Shown here in pieces: positions 10,437 through 21,386 of a stretch of 64,000 nt of DNA. Each line of letters starts with the position of its first letter. Position 1 is the stretch's first letter. The stretch comes from Dermatemys mawii (lineage: Eukaryota > Chordata > Testudines > Dermatemydidae). The stretch spans positions 253,675 to 317,674 of the forward strand of contig ML677476.1 of assembly GCA_007922305.1 (NCBI GenBank), read 5' to 3'. Made by a program: the position numbers and the translations under genes. Under the pieces are notes generated by a model. That model was not told the origin of the DNA. It ran no database searches and was given only the letters and a program-made list of their open reading frames with translations.

Positions 10437-12880
10437 CTTGCCACTCCAATTGTCCCAGGTCAAGAAGGCTTTTACTGCTCCCCACTCTTCAGTTTGCACC
10501 AAAATATACCAGCTCTTCTCCTTCTCTTCATCTTCCTACTGTAGAGCAACTCACAGACTTATGCTAATATTCCTCTAGTTAGAGCCATAATCAGATCTCT
10601 TGTCCTTCTTCCATCACATGACCCTCTCTGCTACTTGACCCATGGACTACAGATGCTAGTTCTTGTCCATAGAGGGCCAGGTCTTTGAACAGGAATGGGC
10701 TTGACCTATGCCAGCCCTTAAAGGAACAACCTATCCTGTGACACCATCCTATTCAAATCTAATCTTGATTGTTTTAAACACCCATCACTAAAGGACTGAG
10801 CTGAAGCCCACTGAAGTCAACAGAGTCTCCACTGACTTCACTGGATTTTGGATCATTTTACTCTTGCTAAGGGTGTGTATGTGCGCTTGCATATATATAG
10901 ACAATTTGCCCATTTTGGTTAATGGAAAAAAGAGTTAATTTCTAATGTTTCTGGGCAATCAGGATAGTGTTTTAATTGTTTACTTCACCCAAATGTTTCT
11001 GCAATTGGCATGACACAATTCAGAAATAAAATTCCAGTATTTTTCCATCCTGCCTTTGTTAATGCTATGAGGGAAAGGACGGCTGGCAAGCATGCACTTA
11101 GATACTCTAAGGAAGGCACGGTAGGTTGAATACATTGATTATTTTTGACATGACAATGAGGAAGCACACGTGAATGAATTGCTGTAAGCTTATGTGTTAG
11201 CTGTTCTGTAATTACTCACCTTTTCTTTTTTGAGACTTCAGGACTTGGTGTACATTAGATCTCTCAGGTTTTGTAAGATGAAATAAACTCTCTTATCATG
11301 CATCTTGTGCTATGTCATATCAGTGCAAAATAGTTAAATAACATACCACATGCCGTATTGAAGTCCCAAAGTTGCTATGGTTGCACAGCTCAAAATCCAT
11401 ATTGCACCATTGAATCACCTACAAATTGGCAGTTGATCTTATTACTTTTTGCTGCTCTCCAAAATTATATGTTGCTGTTGCTGGGATTTTTGCAAGTCTG
11501 ATATTGTATAAGTGGTACTAATTGCACAGATGGCAGGTTTAAAAATTTAAATTCTCTACATTTCTTTTTTCCCCCAAAAAGTGCCATTTCCAGTAGTTTG
11601 TCACAGTATCAAAAGTATGATGGGTACCTAGATTCTGACCTACACACTGTGAGTGCCAAATAGAAAAATGACAATTGTATACCGAATTGTAGCGGTTCAG
11701 TAAGAGACATATGGTTGTGGTGTTTCTTTCTGTTAGCTAGGAGCAGCCGTGCTTTATGGCTCAGTGATCTGTTAGATAATCACAAAATAAAATAAAAGAT
11801 ACCATTCGTTACAGAGAATAAGCCTCAATAATGCTGTTTAACACCAAAACAATTCCTTTGTAATCACTGGTTGTAACAAGATATGAATTACATCTGTGTC
11901 TTAGTCTGACTCTTACATCATGATACTACCTACACTAGTAAATGAGTAAGCATTTGTTTTTATTCTAAGGTATGTGCTACTTGCACCTCAGAATTCGCTA
12001 TTGGTAACATTCATTTTATATGTATATATGATGATATGATCAGTGTTTCAGCACTACAAAGTTTTCATAAAATATATCCAGGTTTTACAGAACCACTAGA
12101 CTGTATTTAACTTGTTTAGAATTTCTTTTTCAGTTCTAAATTTAAAACTAGGCTTTTGGGGCACAGGCTGTACTTTCTCTGGGGGTGTAATTGTTATGTA
12201 CATATTAATATATGCAAATAAAATCAGAGTTTCAACAGCCACTATCCCTCCAAAGGTTACATTCTCTAATTAGAGCCAAGCAATTAGCTCTAAAAGTTTT
12301 CTTTCTTTCTGTCAGAACTCCTTTTCCTTAACAGGGAAATTACATTTCAGCCGTTTTCTTTTTTCAAGATATGAAATAATTAAAATTGTACCTTCATTTC
12401 ATCTTGCCCATTAATTGCCCCCCCCCCTTTTAACACACATCATTTCAAAAGGTGCCACTTTGAGACTGTATGGCTGTCTAATATGTACATGAGCGTGGCT
12501 GCAATGTTAGAACAAATTGAACTGTTCTCTGTCATTTTGACACCTTAAATCCCATGCAGCTGCCTGATGTGACTAGGGGATCGACAATAACTAAGTCTTC
12601 AGGCTTAATCTTTTTTTTTTCCAGAACAATTTGATGTAGGAATTGTGTGACCTGTCGCTTGCGCTCCAATATAGATGGCTACTGTGCGTATTTCCTTCTC
12701 TGATAATGGGACATTAAGTTTAAATATGACCTTGGTTTGACCTTGGCAGGACTTTTTATTCCATTTTTTTAAAATGGAAGAATCAACAATGCTCAATGAA
12801 AAGGATTATAAATTAAACAAAAGCAAAGCAGTTCATACAACGATGGTGCACCATCACTTATCAGTACAAACAAAGTCTGA
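10437..12880. other. Gene-free stretch
   Basis: AT-rich sequence of about 2.4 kb with a C12 run near 12418 and short T runs. The palindromic words CACTGAAGTCAACAG and CTCCACTGACTTCACTGG (10800-10850) look like a short foldback relic. No exon was recognised. Confidence 0.35.
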
Positions 12881-13680
12881 GGATCTTATGAAAGGGAACT
12901 GAAAGAGCTTGGTTTGTTTAGCCTAGCCAAAAAAACACTGAGGAGATATGATTGCTCTCTATAAATAAAAAAAGAGGGATAAATACCAGGGAGGAAGAGG
13001 AATTATTTAAGTTAAGTGCCAATGTGCCCACAAGAACAAATGGATATAAACTGGCCATCAACGTGTTTAGGCTCAAAATTAGGTGAGGTTTCTAAGCTTC
13101 AGAGGAATGAAGTTCTGGAACAGCCTTCTAAGGGGAGTAGTGGGGGCAAAAAACCTAACTGGCTTCAAGACTGAGCTTAATAAGTTTATGGAGTGATGAT
13201 ATGATGAGACTGCCTACAATGGCATGTGGCCCATTGGTGAGTGACAGTAGCAATAATACCCAGCATCTAGAGATGGGACAGTAGATGAGGAGAGTTTTGA
13301 GTTACCTCAGAGAATTCTTTCCCAGACATCTGCCTGATGGGTCTGTGCACATACTTAGGATTTAAGTGATCGCCATATTTGGGTGGGGAAGGAATTTCCC
13401 CCTGAGTCAGATTGGCAGAGACCCTGGGGAAGGGGGTTTCACCTTTCTCTGCAGCATGTGGGCCGGGTCACTTGCAGGTTTAAACTAGTGTAAATGGTGG
13501 ATTCTCTGTAACTTGAAGTCCTTAAACCATGATTTGAAGGCCTCAGTAACTCAGGTTGGGTTAGGGGTCAATTTCAGGAGTGGATGGATGAGGTTCGCCT
13601 GTGGCCTGCAATGTATAGGAGGTCAGACTAGATGATCACAGTGGTCCCTCCTGAACTTAAAGTTTTTGAATCTATTGATT
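12881..13680 (+). mobile_element. CR1 LINE, 3' 800 bp
   Basis: Clear sense-strand CR1 3' end. Landmarks in order are GAGGAGATATGATTGCTCTC, ATAAATACCAGGGAGGAAGA, GGATATAAACTGGCCATCAA, GTTCTGGAACAGCCTTCTAA and TGATCGCCATATTTGGG. Near the end come GGTCAGACTAGATGATCACA and a GAATCTATTGATTCT tail, the short repeat typical of CR1 3' termini. It is 5'-truncated and non-coding now. Confidence 0.85.
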
Positions 13681-13994
13681 CTGCTCAATCACCAGGGATC
13701 TTCCACCATCAGGGCTTCTTTGGAGTCCGAGATTTAGTATAAAGCCATCATCCTTTAGGGTAAACTACAGTGCAGGGGGACAAGGCAAATATCATCTGCT
13801 CTTTTTCCTTGTTGACAGTGATTTTCAGGGGAGACAGGAGGTGCACTGGCACCTCCGTGGATAGTTGAATCAAGCCATACAAGTCCAAGATACTGTAATA
13901 ATAATAAAAAAATCTGATAAAAATGTTAAGTGGATGTTTTTGGATCCATGTTACTGACATAGGCAAAGGTAGTAGTGTGACCATTCTCAAGGGA

Positions 13995-14405
13995 ATTTAA
14001 TTAGAACTGGTTGAAAATTCTCCTACATAACAGCTTTCCAGTGGAAAATGCTGATTTGTCTAAAATAAATGTTTCATGGGAATATATTGATTTTGTTGAA
14101 ATTTTCATTGAAACATTTCAGTGTTTTGTTTCAACTTTCTTTTCAACTTTTTTAAATTGTACTATATATATGTAATAAAGTCAAAATGATAAAATTGAAA
14201 CAAAACATTTTTACCATATCAAAATGTTTTGAACTTACTGAAATGAAACATTTTGATATGGTGGAAATGAGTTACTTTTGGAATATTTCATTTAACAAAA
14301 AAACAGATTGACTGACAGGTTTTGTTCCCATTTGAGATGAAAACAAAATTTGGCATATCAGAATTTTCCACAGGATGGAAATTCCAACTTCTGATTAGCT
14401 TTACA
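13995..14405. repeat. AT-rich interspersed repeat, copy 1
   Basis: Starts AGAACTGGTTGAAAATTCTC and ends near GGAAATTCCAACTTCTGATT, whose reverse complement resembles the start. The family is therefore probably a foldback DNA element. It shares the blocks GATTTGTCTAA, TTTCATGGGAATATATTGAT and TGAAACATTTTGATAT with copies at 19763-19920 and 20656-20986. It is non-coding. Confidence 0.5.
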
Positions 14406-14524
14406 TTTAATGTTGGTGAAAGTCAATCTGCCAGATTGATATTCCTCAGAAGTGAAGTACAGGCAAGAGTAATAAATGCTGTCCTCACTGTGCCCTGCTA
14501 GAATGCCTCAACCTTGACCCATTG

Positions 14525-14645
14525 TAGGGTGACCAGACAGCAAGTACGAAAAATTGGGAGGGGATGAGGGGTAATAGGTGCCTATGTAAGACAAAGCCCA
14601 AAATATCAGACTGTTCCTATACAATCAGGACATCTGGTCACCCTA
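14525..14645. mobile_element. 121-bp MITE with TAGGGTGACCAGA inverted ends
   Basis: The first 13 bases TAGGGTGACCAGA are the exact reverse complement of the last 13 (TCTGGTCACCCTA). Other copies lie at 60035-60156 (complete) and 39610-39695 (partial). The outermost TA on both sides would fit a TA target duplication as in Tc1/mariner-type elements, but this cannot be separated from the inverted repeat itself. Confidence 0.75.
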
Positions 14646-14705
14646 ATGCAGTGGGATCACCGTAAAGGTGAGAAGGTTCTTTAAGTCTTGTCTACATGAA
14701 CACTT

Positions 14706-15146
14706 AGATCTGGTCTACACTGGGGAGGACGAGGTGTCAACCTAAGATTCGCAACTTCAGCTACATGAATAGAATCAGAGGGGTAGCCATGTTAGTCTGG
14801 AATTGCAGAAGTGACAAAGAGTCCTGTGGCACTTTAAAGACTAACTAAAGTATTAGAGCATAAGCTTTCGTGGGCTAATACCCACTTCGTCGGATGCATG
14901 CAGTGGAAGAAAGCGTAGCTGAAGTCTGTGTAGCTTAGGTCGACTTACCTGGCCGTCCATACGGTGGCGAGTTGACCGCTACCACTTCTCCATTGACTCC
15001 ACTTCCGCTTCTTGTGGAGTTGGAGTTCCGGAGTCGACAGGTAGAGCACTTGGGGATCAATTTATCGTATCTACACTAGATGTGATAAACCGATCCCCGA
15101 TAAATTGATCACTATCCACCAATCTGGCGGGTAGTATAGACATACT
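14706..15146. mobile_element. GTCTACAC-ended MITE, interrupted
   Basis: Same family as the intact copy at 36023-36320. Shared blocks include AACTTCAGCTA, AGTTGACCGCTACCAC, TTGGGGATCAATTTATCGTA and TCTACACTAGATGTGATAAA. The ends are CTGGTCTACACTGG and GTAGTATAGACATAC. It is split inside its central stem by the Penelope-type fragment at 14770-14911. It is non-coding. Membership of the PIF/Harbinger group is inferred from the shared ends with the transposase remnant at 49585. Confidence 0.65.
14770..14911 (-). mobile_element. Penelope-type repeat fragment with hammerhead-like core
   Basis: On the minus strand this reads, from the higher coordinate, GCATCCGACGAAGTGGGTAT, then a stem closing in GCCCACGAAAGCTTATGC, and finally GACTAACATGGCTACCCCTC. 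The words CCGACGA, hairpin GTGGG/CCCAC and GAAA (core 14866-14893) resemble the conserved parts of a hammerhead ribozyme. Penelope-like elements are known to carry such motifs. There is one extra A between the first box and the stem. Related copies are at 28432, 29297 and 45670. The insertion sits inside the MITE. Confidence 0.5.
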
Positions 15147-15150
15147 CTTA

Positions 15151-15379
15151 GGTTATGTCTACACCACCAATTATATCAGTATAATTTATGTTACTCAGGG
15201 ATATGAAAAAAAAAATTTGTCGCCAACATAGCTACCACTGCTCGTTGGGGATAGATTAACTGTGTTAATGAGGGAGCTCTCTCCCATCCACACTGGGCGT
15301 CAACACAGGAGATTTTACAGTGGCACTGCCACATTTGTACAGCGGCACCTCTCTAAGCTCTCTAGTGCAGACATAGCCC
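15151..15379. mobile_element. MITE with GGTTATGTCTACAC ends
   Basis: The left end GGTTATGTCTACAC resembles the reverse complement of the right end (GGGCTATGTCTGCAC). The 229-bp interior is non-coding and differs from the neighbouring MITE family. It abuts that MITE on the left, and the adjacent hAT element has inserted at its right edge. Confidence 0.55.
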
Positions 15380-15384
15380 TAATT

Positions 15385-15676
15385 CAGCGGTTCTCAAACT
15401 TATGAGGACTGTGGCCCCTTTTTGCTTCTTGGGTGGCCACGGCAAACCCTTGTATGTCCGCTGAAAAGCCACTGAATGAATTACTTCTGCATTCGGCGGC
15501 TATTTTTGGCGGACATATCAAGCGCTCTTGAAATAGCTCAGTATCTCCACCGAAAAGCCACCGAATGCAGAAGTAATTCATTCAGCGGCTTTTCAGCGGT
15601 GCTGGGAGCTTGCAACCCCCCTGGGAGCACTCAGTGACCTCCATGGGGGTCACGACCCCCAGTTTGAGAAACCCCA
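15385..15676. mobile_element. Non-autonomous hAT element with internal inverted repeat
   Basis: The left end CAGCGGTTCTCAAACTT is mirrored by TGGGGTTTCTCAAACTG (reverse complement of the right end). The flanks CCCTAATT (15377-15384) and CCCTAGTT (15677-15684) are an 8-bp duplication with one difference, the hAT hallmark. Inside are two 43-nt arms, 15458-15500 and 15557-15599, complementary at 41 of 43 positions, so the transcript could fold into a long hairpin. There is no coding capacity. Confidence 0.8.
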
Positions 15677-15684
15677 CCCTAGTT

Positions 15685-18600
15685 TGAGGCAGGCAGGGGT
15701 GTGATTCTGCCCCATGCTAGCCTGCTGTAGACTGTATGAACCCTGCTGATGTACATTACTATTTTGTTAATGCCCCTTGATCTAGCCCATTTTAAAGAGG
15801 AGTAAATCACAACACATTAATGAACTGTAAATATGCATCAGAGTCCACACAGAGAGTTGATCCATGACAGGCTAGTGGGGATTGAGTTTGAGATTCAGAG
15901 CCCAGCTTTCTGAAAACTAATTGTGTAGATCAGCCCTTAGTCTCTCTAGTCCAATTCAGTCATTCACTCCTCTGCTGCTCTGTTTCATGCTTAAATGTGG
16001 TGTTGGATCAGGGCCAGAGCGTTCAGCACCTCTGAAGGATTGAGACTTGAAAGATTATGGGCTTGATTTTCCATTCGTCCTGCCTTTGCACTGTTGTTGC
16101 GATGCCACTGACTTCCCGGTTTAAATGGTGAGGGAGGAGTTTAAAAGCCCCTTTAAAGTAAAGCTTGAGAAGGGACTTGGAAGAGGAGAGACTGTACAAG
16201 AGATTAATTTAACCCTTTAGTCTTTGGTGCAAATTGCCATAGTTCCATGGAAATCAATGGAATCTGACCCACAAATGGTGACAAATCGCAGGCACTACCC
16301 CTCTGGGATGAATTTATCTGGTGATCATTTGGTGAGAAGTTATGTATTTGGATTAGTCTATTCCTAATCCATCTATCAACAGTATTTTGAAGATGTCTTT
16401 CTGAAGCATGTCACTTTGGTTACAGGGCTTCCCATTGACAGCCAGGCTGTCCTGGGGCTTTAAAAGGTTTGCGGGTGTTTTCCATTTTAGAGAGTTTGTA
16501 TTTTTAATTCCTCAGGGCCTTACCAGCATGGCAATTTTCCGGACCGGCACAGAAATTGTCAGCTTTTTGGTCAGCATGATACTAAATTAGTTTTGCCCTT
16601 ATTGAACTAGCAATGTAGTTTTGCGTCTGCAGGAGATTTTTGTTGTCGTTCATCTTGAAGTTACATATTGTGGGACCCCCAGTGAGACATTCTGTTCCAC
16701 TTCATTGTTTACAGTTTACATGTTACCATTGGTTTGTCCGTTGCAAGCATGGGGTGGGTTAGAGTGCATTGTTATGCAAATGATATGCAGATGTACCTAT
16801 TACACAATAGTAATGTTCATTGAGCTGTCTCTGTATGGGTGTCTTTGATAGATAATTTTTTGAGAGCACAAACTATCCTTTAATGAAGTGCAAATTAAAC
16901 AAAAGGCTTGTTAATGGGATTTCAGTAGATTTTTATAGAGCTCTTGACTGTTAGATTGTGTCCCGTTGTTTCAGGGTCAGAGTCTGCCGCCCTGACTCAT
17001 GTTGATTAATACCTTACTCTGCAAGTAGGTTACTGGTAATGTACTACTCTTGACATGACTCTAGATGGCAGAATGTGGCCTTAAGAAATCCTCACCAGAA
17101 AAGAAGTGAGAAATCCTGGTGTCATTTTTTAAATATTTCATTTGAGTCACAAAGGGCCAAATGCTAATCCCCTGACTCAGTGAATAGTACTGGACACAAA
17201 GTCTTACTGATTTCAGTAGGACTTTCTGTGGAGTAAGGAACTATATAACTCAAGGATATTAGAATCTGGTGTTGGAAAAGTATTTGGGTGAGGGATGCAC
17301 TCCAGGGTTCCATTCCAGCAAAACTCGAGTTAGTTCCATGATAATGTTGCTGGGATCATGTCTGAAGAAGCTGTCTTCAAAAAAATTGATACTTTCAGTG
17401 GATTTCCAAATGATGAACATCAGTCAATGCTTATTAATTACTATTATTACTTTTATTATGTAGGACAAGACTGTCAATTAATAATCTACCCTGAGTAAGG
17501 GGCAACAAGTAATTGTGCCGCTTTAGGAGCAGACCAGACATGAGACTGTGACTCAAAAGAATTATATTCTAGCTTCTACTCTCCCATTTGATCTATCAAA
17601 GAGAATTAATCTACTTTATGCCAGTCCCAAAGTCTGTGTAGCACATGTAGGGAAAAACTAGAGTTGTTACACTGTCTTGCTTCCTTGTGAAGGAGAGTAA
17701 TCCAAATCAGAATCTAGGATGAAATCCCAGGCCTCATTAATGTGAGTGGCAAAACTTTCATTGACTTCAATGGAGGCAGGATATCAAGCCTGGCCTTCCC
17801 TTTTTTAGTGGTGAGGTGCCAGAGTAGGGGTATATAGTGCCTGAATAGAGATCACTGGTGGAAAAGAAATCAAAATACATAGCTTTTTGGTACAACTCCA
17901 TACATTACTAGGATTGTTCTCTATTTTTCTTAGTTGCATTTATCCATAAGTAATTTGGAGGTGGTTCCAAGCTTGTTCTGTCTCATTCCATTTTAACCCA
18001 GTGACCATTATCAATGGCTTTAGTCTTTAATATCTAAGAACTCTGAGTTTTACCTCTTTGAAAGAAGCTTTTGAAATGAGAAAGTGCCAAACCACCTAAT
18101 GTTTTATTTAAGTGTAAAAAAATTAGTTGAACTCTAGGTTATTCTCTTTTCCATAAATTGGCTAATTATTTATTTAAAAAGTAGGGTACTAGTAGCATTA
18201 AAAAAAACCTATAACATCAGAAGCCAAATTCTTGTTCTTGTATGGTCCATCTAGCATATGAAGGTTTGCTTCAATCATCTGGAGATGTAGTTTATTTTCA
18301 GTAATGGTCTTCGTTAGCAATTTTGATAGTAAATAAGGAAAATACCGACATGCTGCAACTTATCTGATGTCAACAAACATGTAAATTGGCTTGTAGGACT
18401 TGATCCTGCTGCCATTGGATCCAAAAGTAAAATTCCCATTGACTTCGTGAAATTGGGACCACCTAATTTTTTGAGGGGAAGGGGAGGCAGATTCTGAAAC
18501 ACTTGCTCACACTGAATAATCCCTTACAACCTGGGGAGTCCCACAGCAGTGAATGGGCTGTTTGTGGAGTACAGTGCTATTCAAAGAGGGTCATGATCTG

Positions 18601-18984
18601 GCCGTTTATTTGGTGGAAGAAGAGTAGTGTCACTGTAGCAAATATATGTGTTGCAGACAACAGACCCTACATACTCACTGCGCATGAGGCCCTACACAAA
18701 TCCTCCTAAGGATTCCTTTTTACTCCCCTGAATTGGCTACCCTATCACAAGTAGTGGTGTGGAGAGAGCGGCCTCTGGGGGCCACCACCCATTACTGTCC
18801 CTCCCATGAAAGTGGGCAGAGCTAGTTCAGAACTTTCCAGAAGAACAGTTTTCTTCCAGACAATGCCGATTCCACAAAATAAAAATACATAATGGGAGCA
18901 TATCAATTTCAAATTTTTTGAAGAAAAATTGTCAGAGCTTTGTTTTGACTTTGTCATTTGGACTTTTATGATATAATATAAGAC
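15685..18984. other. Gene-free stretch
   Basis: About 3.3 kb without a recognised exon or RNA gene. It holds small relics of foldback repeats built on CATTGACTTCAATGG-type words (17740-17800 and 18400-18440). Open frames are below 80 codons and uninformative. Confidence 0.35.
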
Positions 18985-19338
18985 CTATAATAACAGAAAT
19001 ATACAAAACACCTGGTAGTAATGGGGACTTTTAACTACTCAGACCATCTATTGGAATAGCAATATGGTAAAACCCAAAATGTCCGATAAGTTCTTGGAAT
19101 ATATTGGGGACAACTTTCTGATTCGGAAGTTGAAGGAAGTAACGGGGTTTGGCATTTTTGACTTAATTCTTACAGGGAGGAACTGGCTGCGAACCTGAAG
19201 GTTGAAGGCAATATAGACAAAAGCGATGACGAAATGATAGATTTCATGACTCTAAGGAATGGAAGGAAGAAGTGAGATCAGCAGAAAAAAGGACAATGGA
19301 CTTCAAAAAAGCAGACGTTAACAAACTCAGAATACTGG
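18985..19338 (+). mobile_element. CR1 LINE fragment, endonuclease region
   Basis: The sense translation shows VMGTFNYSD, corresponding to the conserved GDFNYPD of the CR1 apurinic endonuclease domain. Further on it shows REELAANLKVEGNIDKSDDE, the usual end of that domain. Stops and frame changes make it inactive. It is interrupted or truncated where the opposed copy begins. Confidence 0.7.
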
Positions 19339-19762
19339 TAGATGAGGTCATCCAGTCTTGCCCACTGTCCTGAGGCAGGACCAAGTATACCTAGATCATC
19401 TCTGACAGGTGTTTACTCTAACTTGTTCTTAAAACCTCCAGTGAGGGGATTCCACAGCCTCCCTTGGAAGCCTATTTAAGGATTTATTGTTAAAGTTTAA
19501 ATGGTTTTGCTAATATCATATGTAAATCACTGCAGATTAAACCCATTACTTCTTGTCCTACTTCTGGGAACATGGAGTACAACTGATCTGCTTCCTCTGT
19601 ACAACAGTCTTTAAATATGCTAAGGGCTATCAGGTTCCCTCTCCTCAGTCTTATTTTCCTCAGTACAAAACATGCTTGTTTTTTTAACCTTTCCTCATAA
19701 GTCAGGTTTTTTGGATCATCTGTCGAGGTCCTTTGCAACCTTGCATTTCTATGATAATTAAG
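19339..19762 (-). mobile_element. CR1 LINE 3' end, antisense
   Basis: Antisense CR1 3' region. Landmarks on the plus strand are GAGGCAGGACCAAGTATACC, TGACAGGTGTTTACTCTAAC, TTACTTCTTGTCCTACTTCT and AACCTTTCCTCATAAGTCAG. A frame of about 110 codons on the minus strand includes LTYEERLKKQACFVLRK, the C-terminal CR1 motif (usual LSYEERLRxLGLFSLEKRRLRGD). It faces away from the sense CR1 fragment beside it. Confidence 0.75.
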
Positions 19763-19920
19763 TCCAAATGATAAAATTGAAATGAAGTGCTTTGACCTTA
19801 TTGAAATGAAATATTTTTCCAAAACAAGATTTCAAGATATTGTTCCAATTCAGCATGTAAGAAAATTTCAGAATTTCCCACAGAAATAGAAATGCTAAGT
19901 TTTGCCCAGCTGAAGGAGTA
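19763..19920. repeat. AT-rich interspersed repeat, copy 2 (partial)
   Basis: Shares AATGATAAAATTGAAA, ATTGAAATGAAATATTTT and AATTTCAGAATTTCCCACAG with copies at 13995-14405 and 20656-20986. It is truncated at the left where it meets the antisense CR1. Confidence 0.45.
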
Positions 19921-20655
19921 GGCAGAACCTTGACTCCCATTCCACCTCTCCAGCATAGCAGTCAGCACAATGGCAAGGGAAGTAATCTAGGTTTAGGGCT
20001 GGCTCAGGCTACTTCCCCTCTACAGGGCAAAGGAAAAATTAGGAAACAGTCAACATCTGACTCTGGAAATGCCCTTGGGTGTAGCACAACAATGTGTTGC
20101 CCCCTCACCTGATGCTTGCAGCACAGCAACAACTGAGCACAAGTGAATTGCAGCTCTACACCTATCCCTTCAGCTCCTCAGGTCCCATGGCCTCTCCAGT
20201 TGCAGTACAACTGCCAATGCTAGTTCCTGTAGAAGCAGAGTTGGTTGAATGTTTGGGAGGAAGGTTAACTGGGATTTTCAAAACAGACTGGGCCAGATTC
20301 TGTCATCTTTACTCACGCTGATATGTACCTTACTCTGTGAGGTATCCCCAGATGTGAATGGGATAATTTGCAGATGAAACCAGTCTGCCGGAATGAGATC
20401 AGAATCCAGGCCACTGACTTTTCATTTTTCCATACATTTTTTGTTTCATTTTGAATAAAATCAAATGGTGTCTGAGGCTATGTCTTTTGCACCCTCTTGC
20501 AGTCCTGCACAGGCTACTTGGACCATGCACAGCAGTACAGGACACAGGCTCCCTCAGAGATCTGGAGTACTATGAGTCAGGCCTCCCTACAGAAGTAGGA
20601 ACTTTTCAAATCACAATCTCCCTTCTCAGTTTGCTCATATGGGGATCCTGGCAAA
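19921..20655. other. Gene-free stretch
   Basis: Slightly more GC-rich than its surroundings, with several short overlapping open frames. None resembles a known protein and no repeat family was recognised. Confidence 0.3.
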
Positions 20656-20986
20656 GACTAGAACCGGTCGAATCTTTTTTCGGCTGATGTTTTCCATCTG
20701 CAAATGAAGTCTTGTCTAAGTCGATGTGTTTTATGGGAATGGGTTAATTTTGATATTTTCTGTAGGAAAATTTAAATAATTTTGACTTTCTCATTTCAAT
20801 AGTATCAAAATGAAACATTCTGTCTGATAAGGTAAAATCATTGTGACTATCATTTTGATTTATATTTCAACAGATATATATATATATATATATATATATA
20901 TCTGTTGAAATATAAATCAAAATGATAGTCACAATGATTTTACCTTATCAGACAGAATGTTTCATTTTGATACTATTGAAATGAGA
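20656..20986. repeat. AT-rich interspersed repeat, copy 3, truncated by the gap
   Basis: Begins AGAACCGGTCGAAT and shares CTTGTCTAAG, TTTTATGGGAATGGGTTAAT and AAAATGAAACATTCTG with copy 1 at 13995. The right part is folded back on itself as a perfect palindrome (separate entry) and the remainder is lost in the gap. Sequence after the gap (from 21410) resumes with GGTTTCAGAATTTCACACAC, consistent with the far end of the same family. Confidence 0.45.
20789..20986. repeat. Perfect 198-bp palindrome with (TA)n centre
   Basis: Every base from 20789 to 20887 is complementary to 20986 back to 20888. The centre is an alternating TA tract (about 20874-20901) flanked by CAACAGA and TCTGTTG. No mismatch was found in the 99-bp arms. 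The right arm stops exactly at the first N, so the true palindrome may be longer. Arm identity with no decay suggests either a recent event or an assembly fold-back. Confidence 0.9.
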
Positions 20987-21386
20987 NNNNNNNNNNNNNN
21001 NNNNNNNNNNNNNNNNNNNNNNNNNNNNNNNNNNNNNNNNNNNNNNNNNNNNNNNNNNNNNNNNNNNNNNNNNNNNNNNNNNNNNNNNNNNNNNNNNNNN
21101 NNNNNNNNNNNNNNNNNNNNNNNNNNNNNNNNNNNNNNNNNNNNNNNNNNNNNNNNNNNNNNNNNNNNNNNNNNNNNNNNNNNNNNNNNNNNNNNNNNNN
21201 NNNNNNNNNNNNNNNNNNNNNNNNNNNNNNNNNNNNNNNNNNNNNNNNNNNNNNNNNNNNNNNNNNNNNNNNNNNNNNNNNNNNNNNNNNNNNNNNNNNN
21301 NNNNNNNNNNNNNNNNNNNNNNNNNNNNNNNNNNNNNNNNNNNNNNNNNNNNNNNNNNNNNNNNNNNNNNNNNNNNNNNNNNNNNN
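20987..21386. other. Assembly gap, 400 N
   Basis: Four hundred unknown bases directly after the palindrome. The first bases after it include a run of about 15 C. Translations through this interval are meaningless. Confidence 0.98.

Noticed and set aside
15685..18984. Host exon in the 3.3-kb non-repetitive interval
   Set aside because: Frames are all under 80 codons, none shows conserved-looking content, and no splice-bounded candidate stood out.
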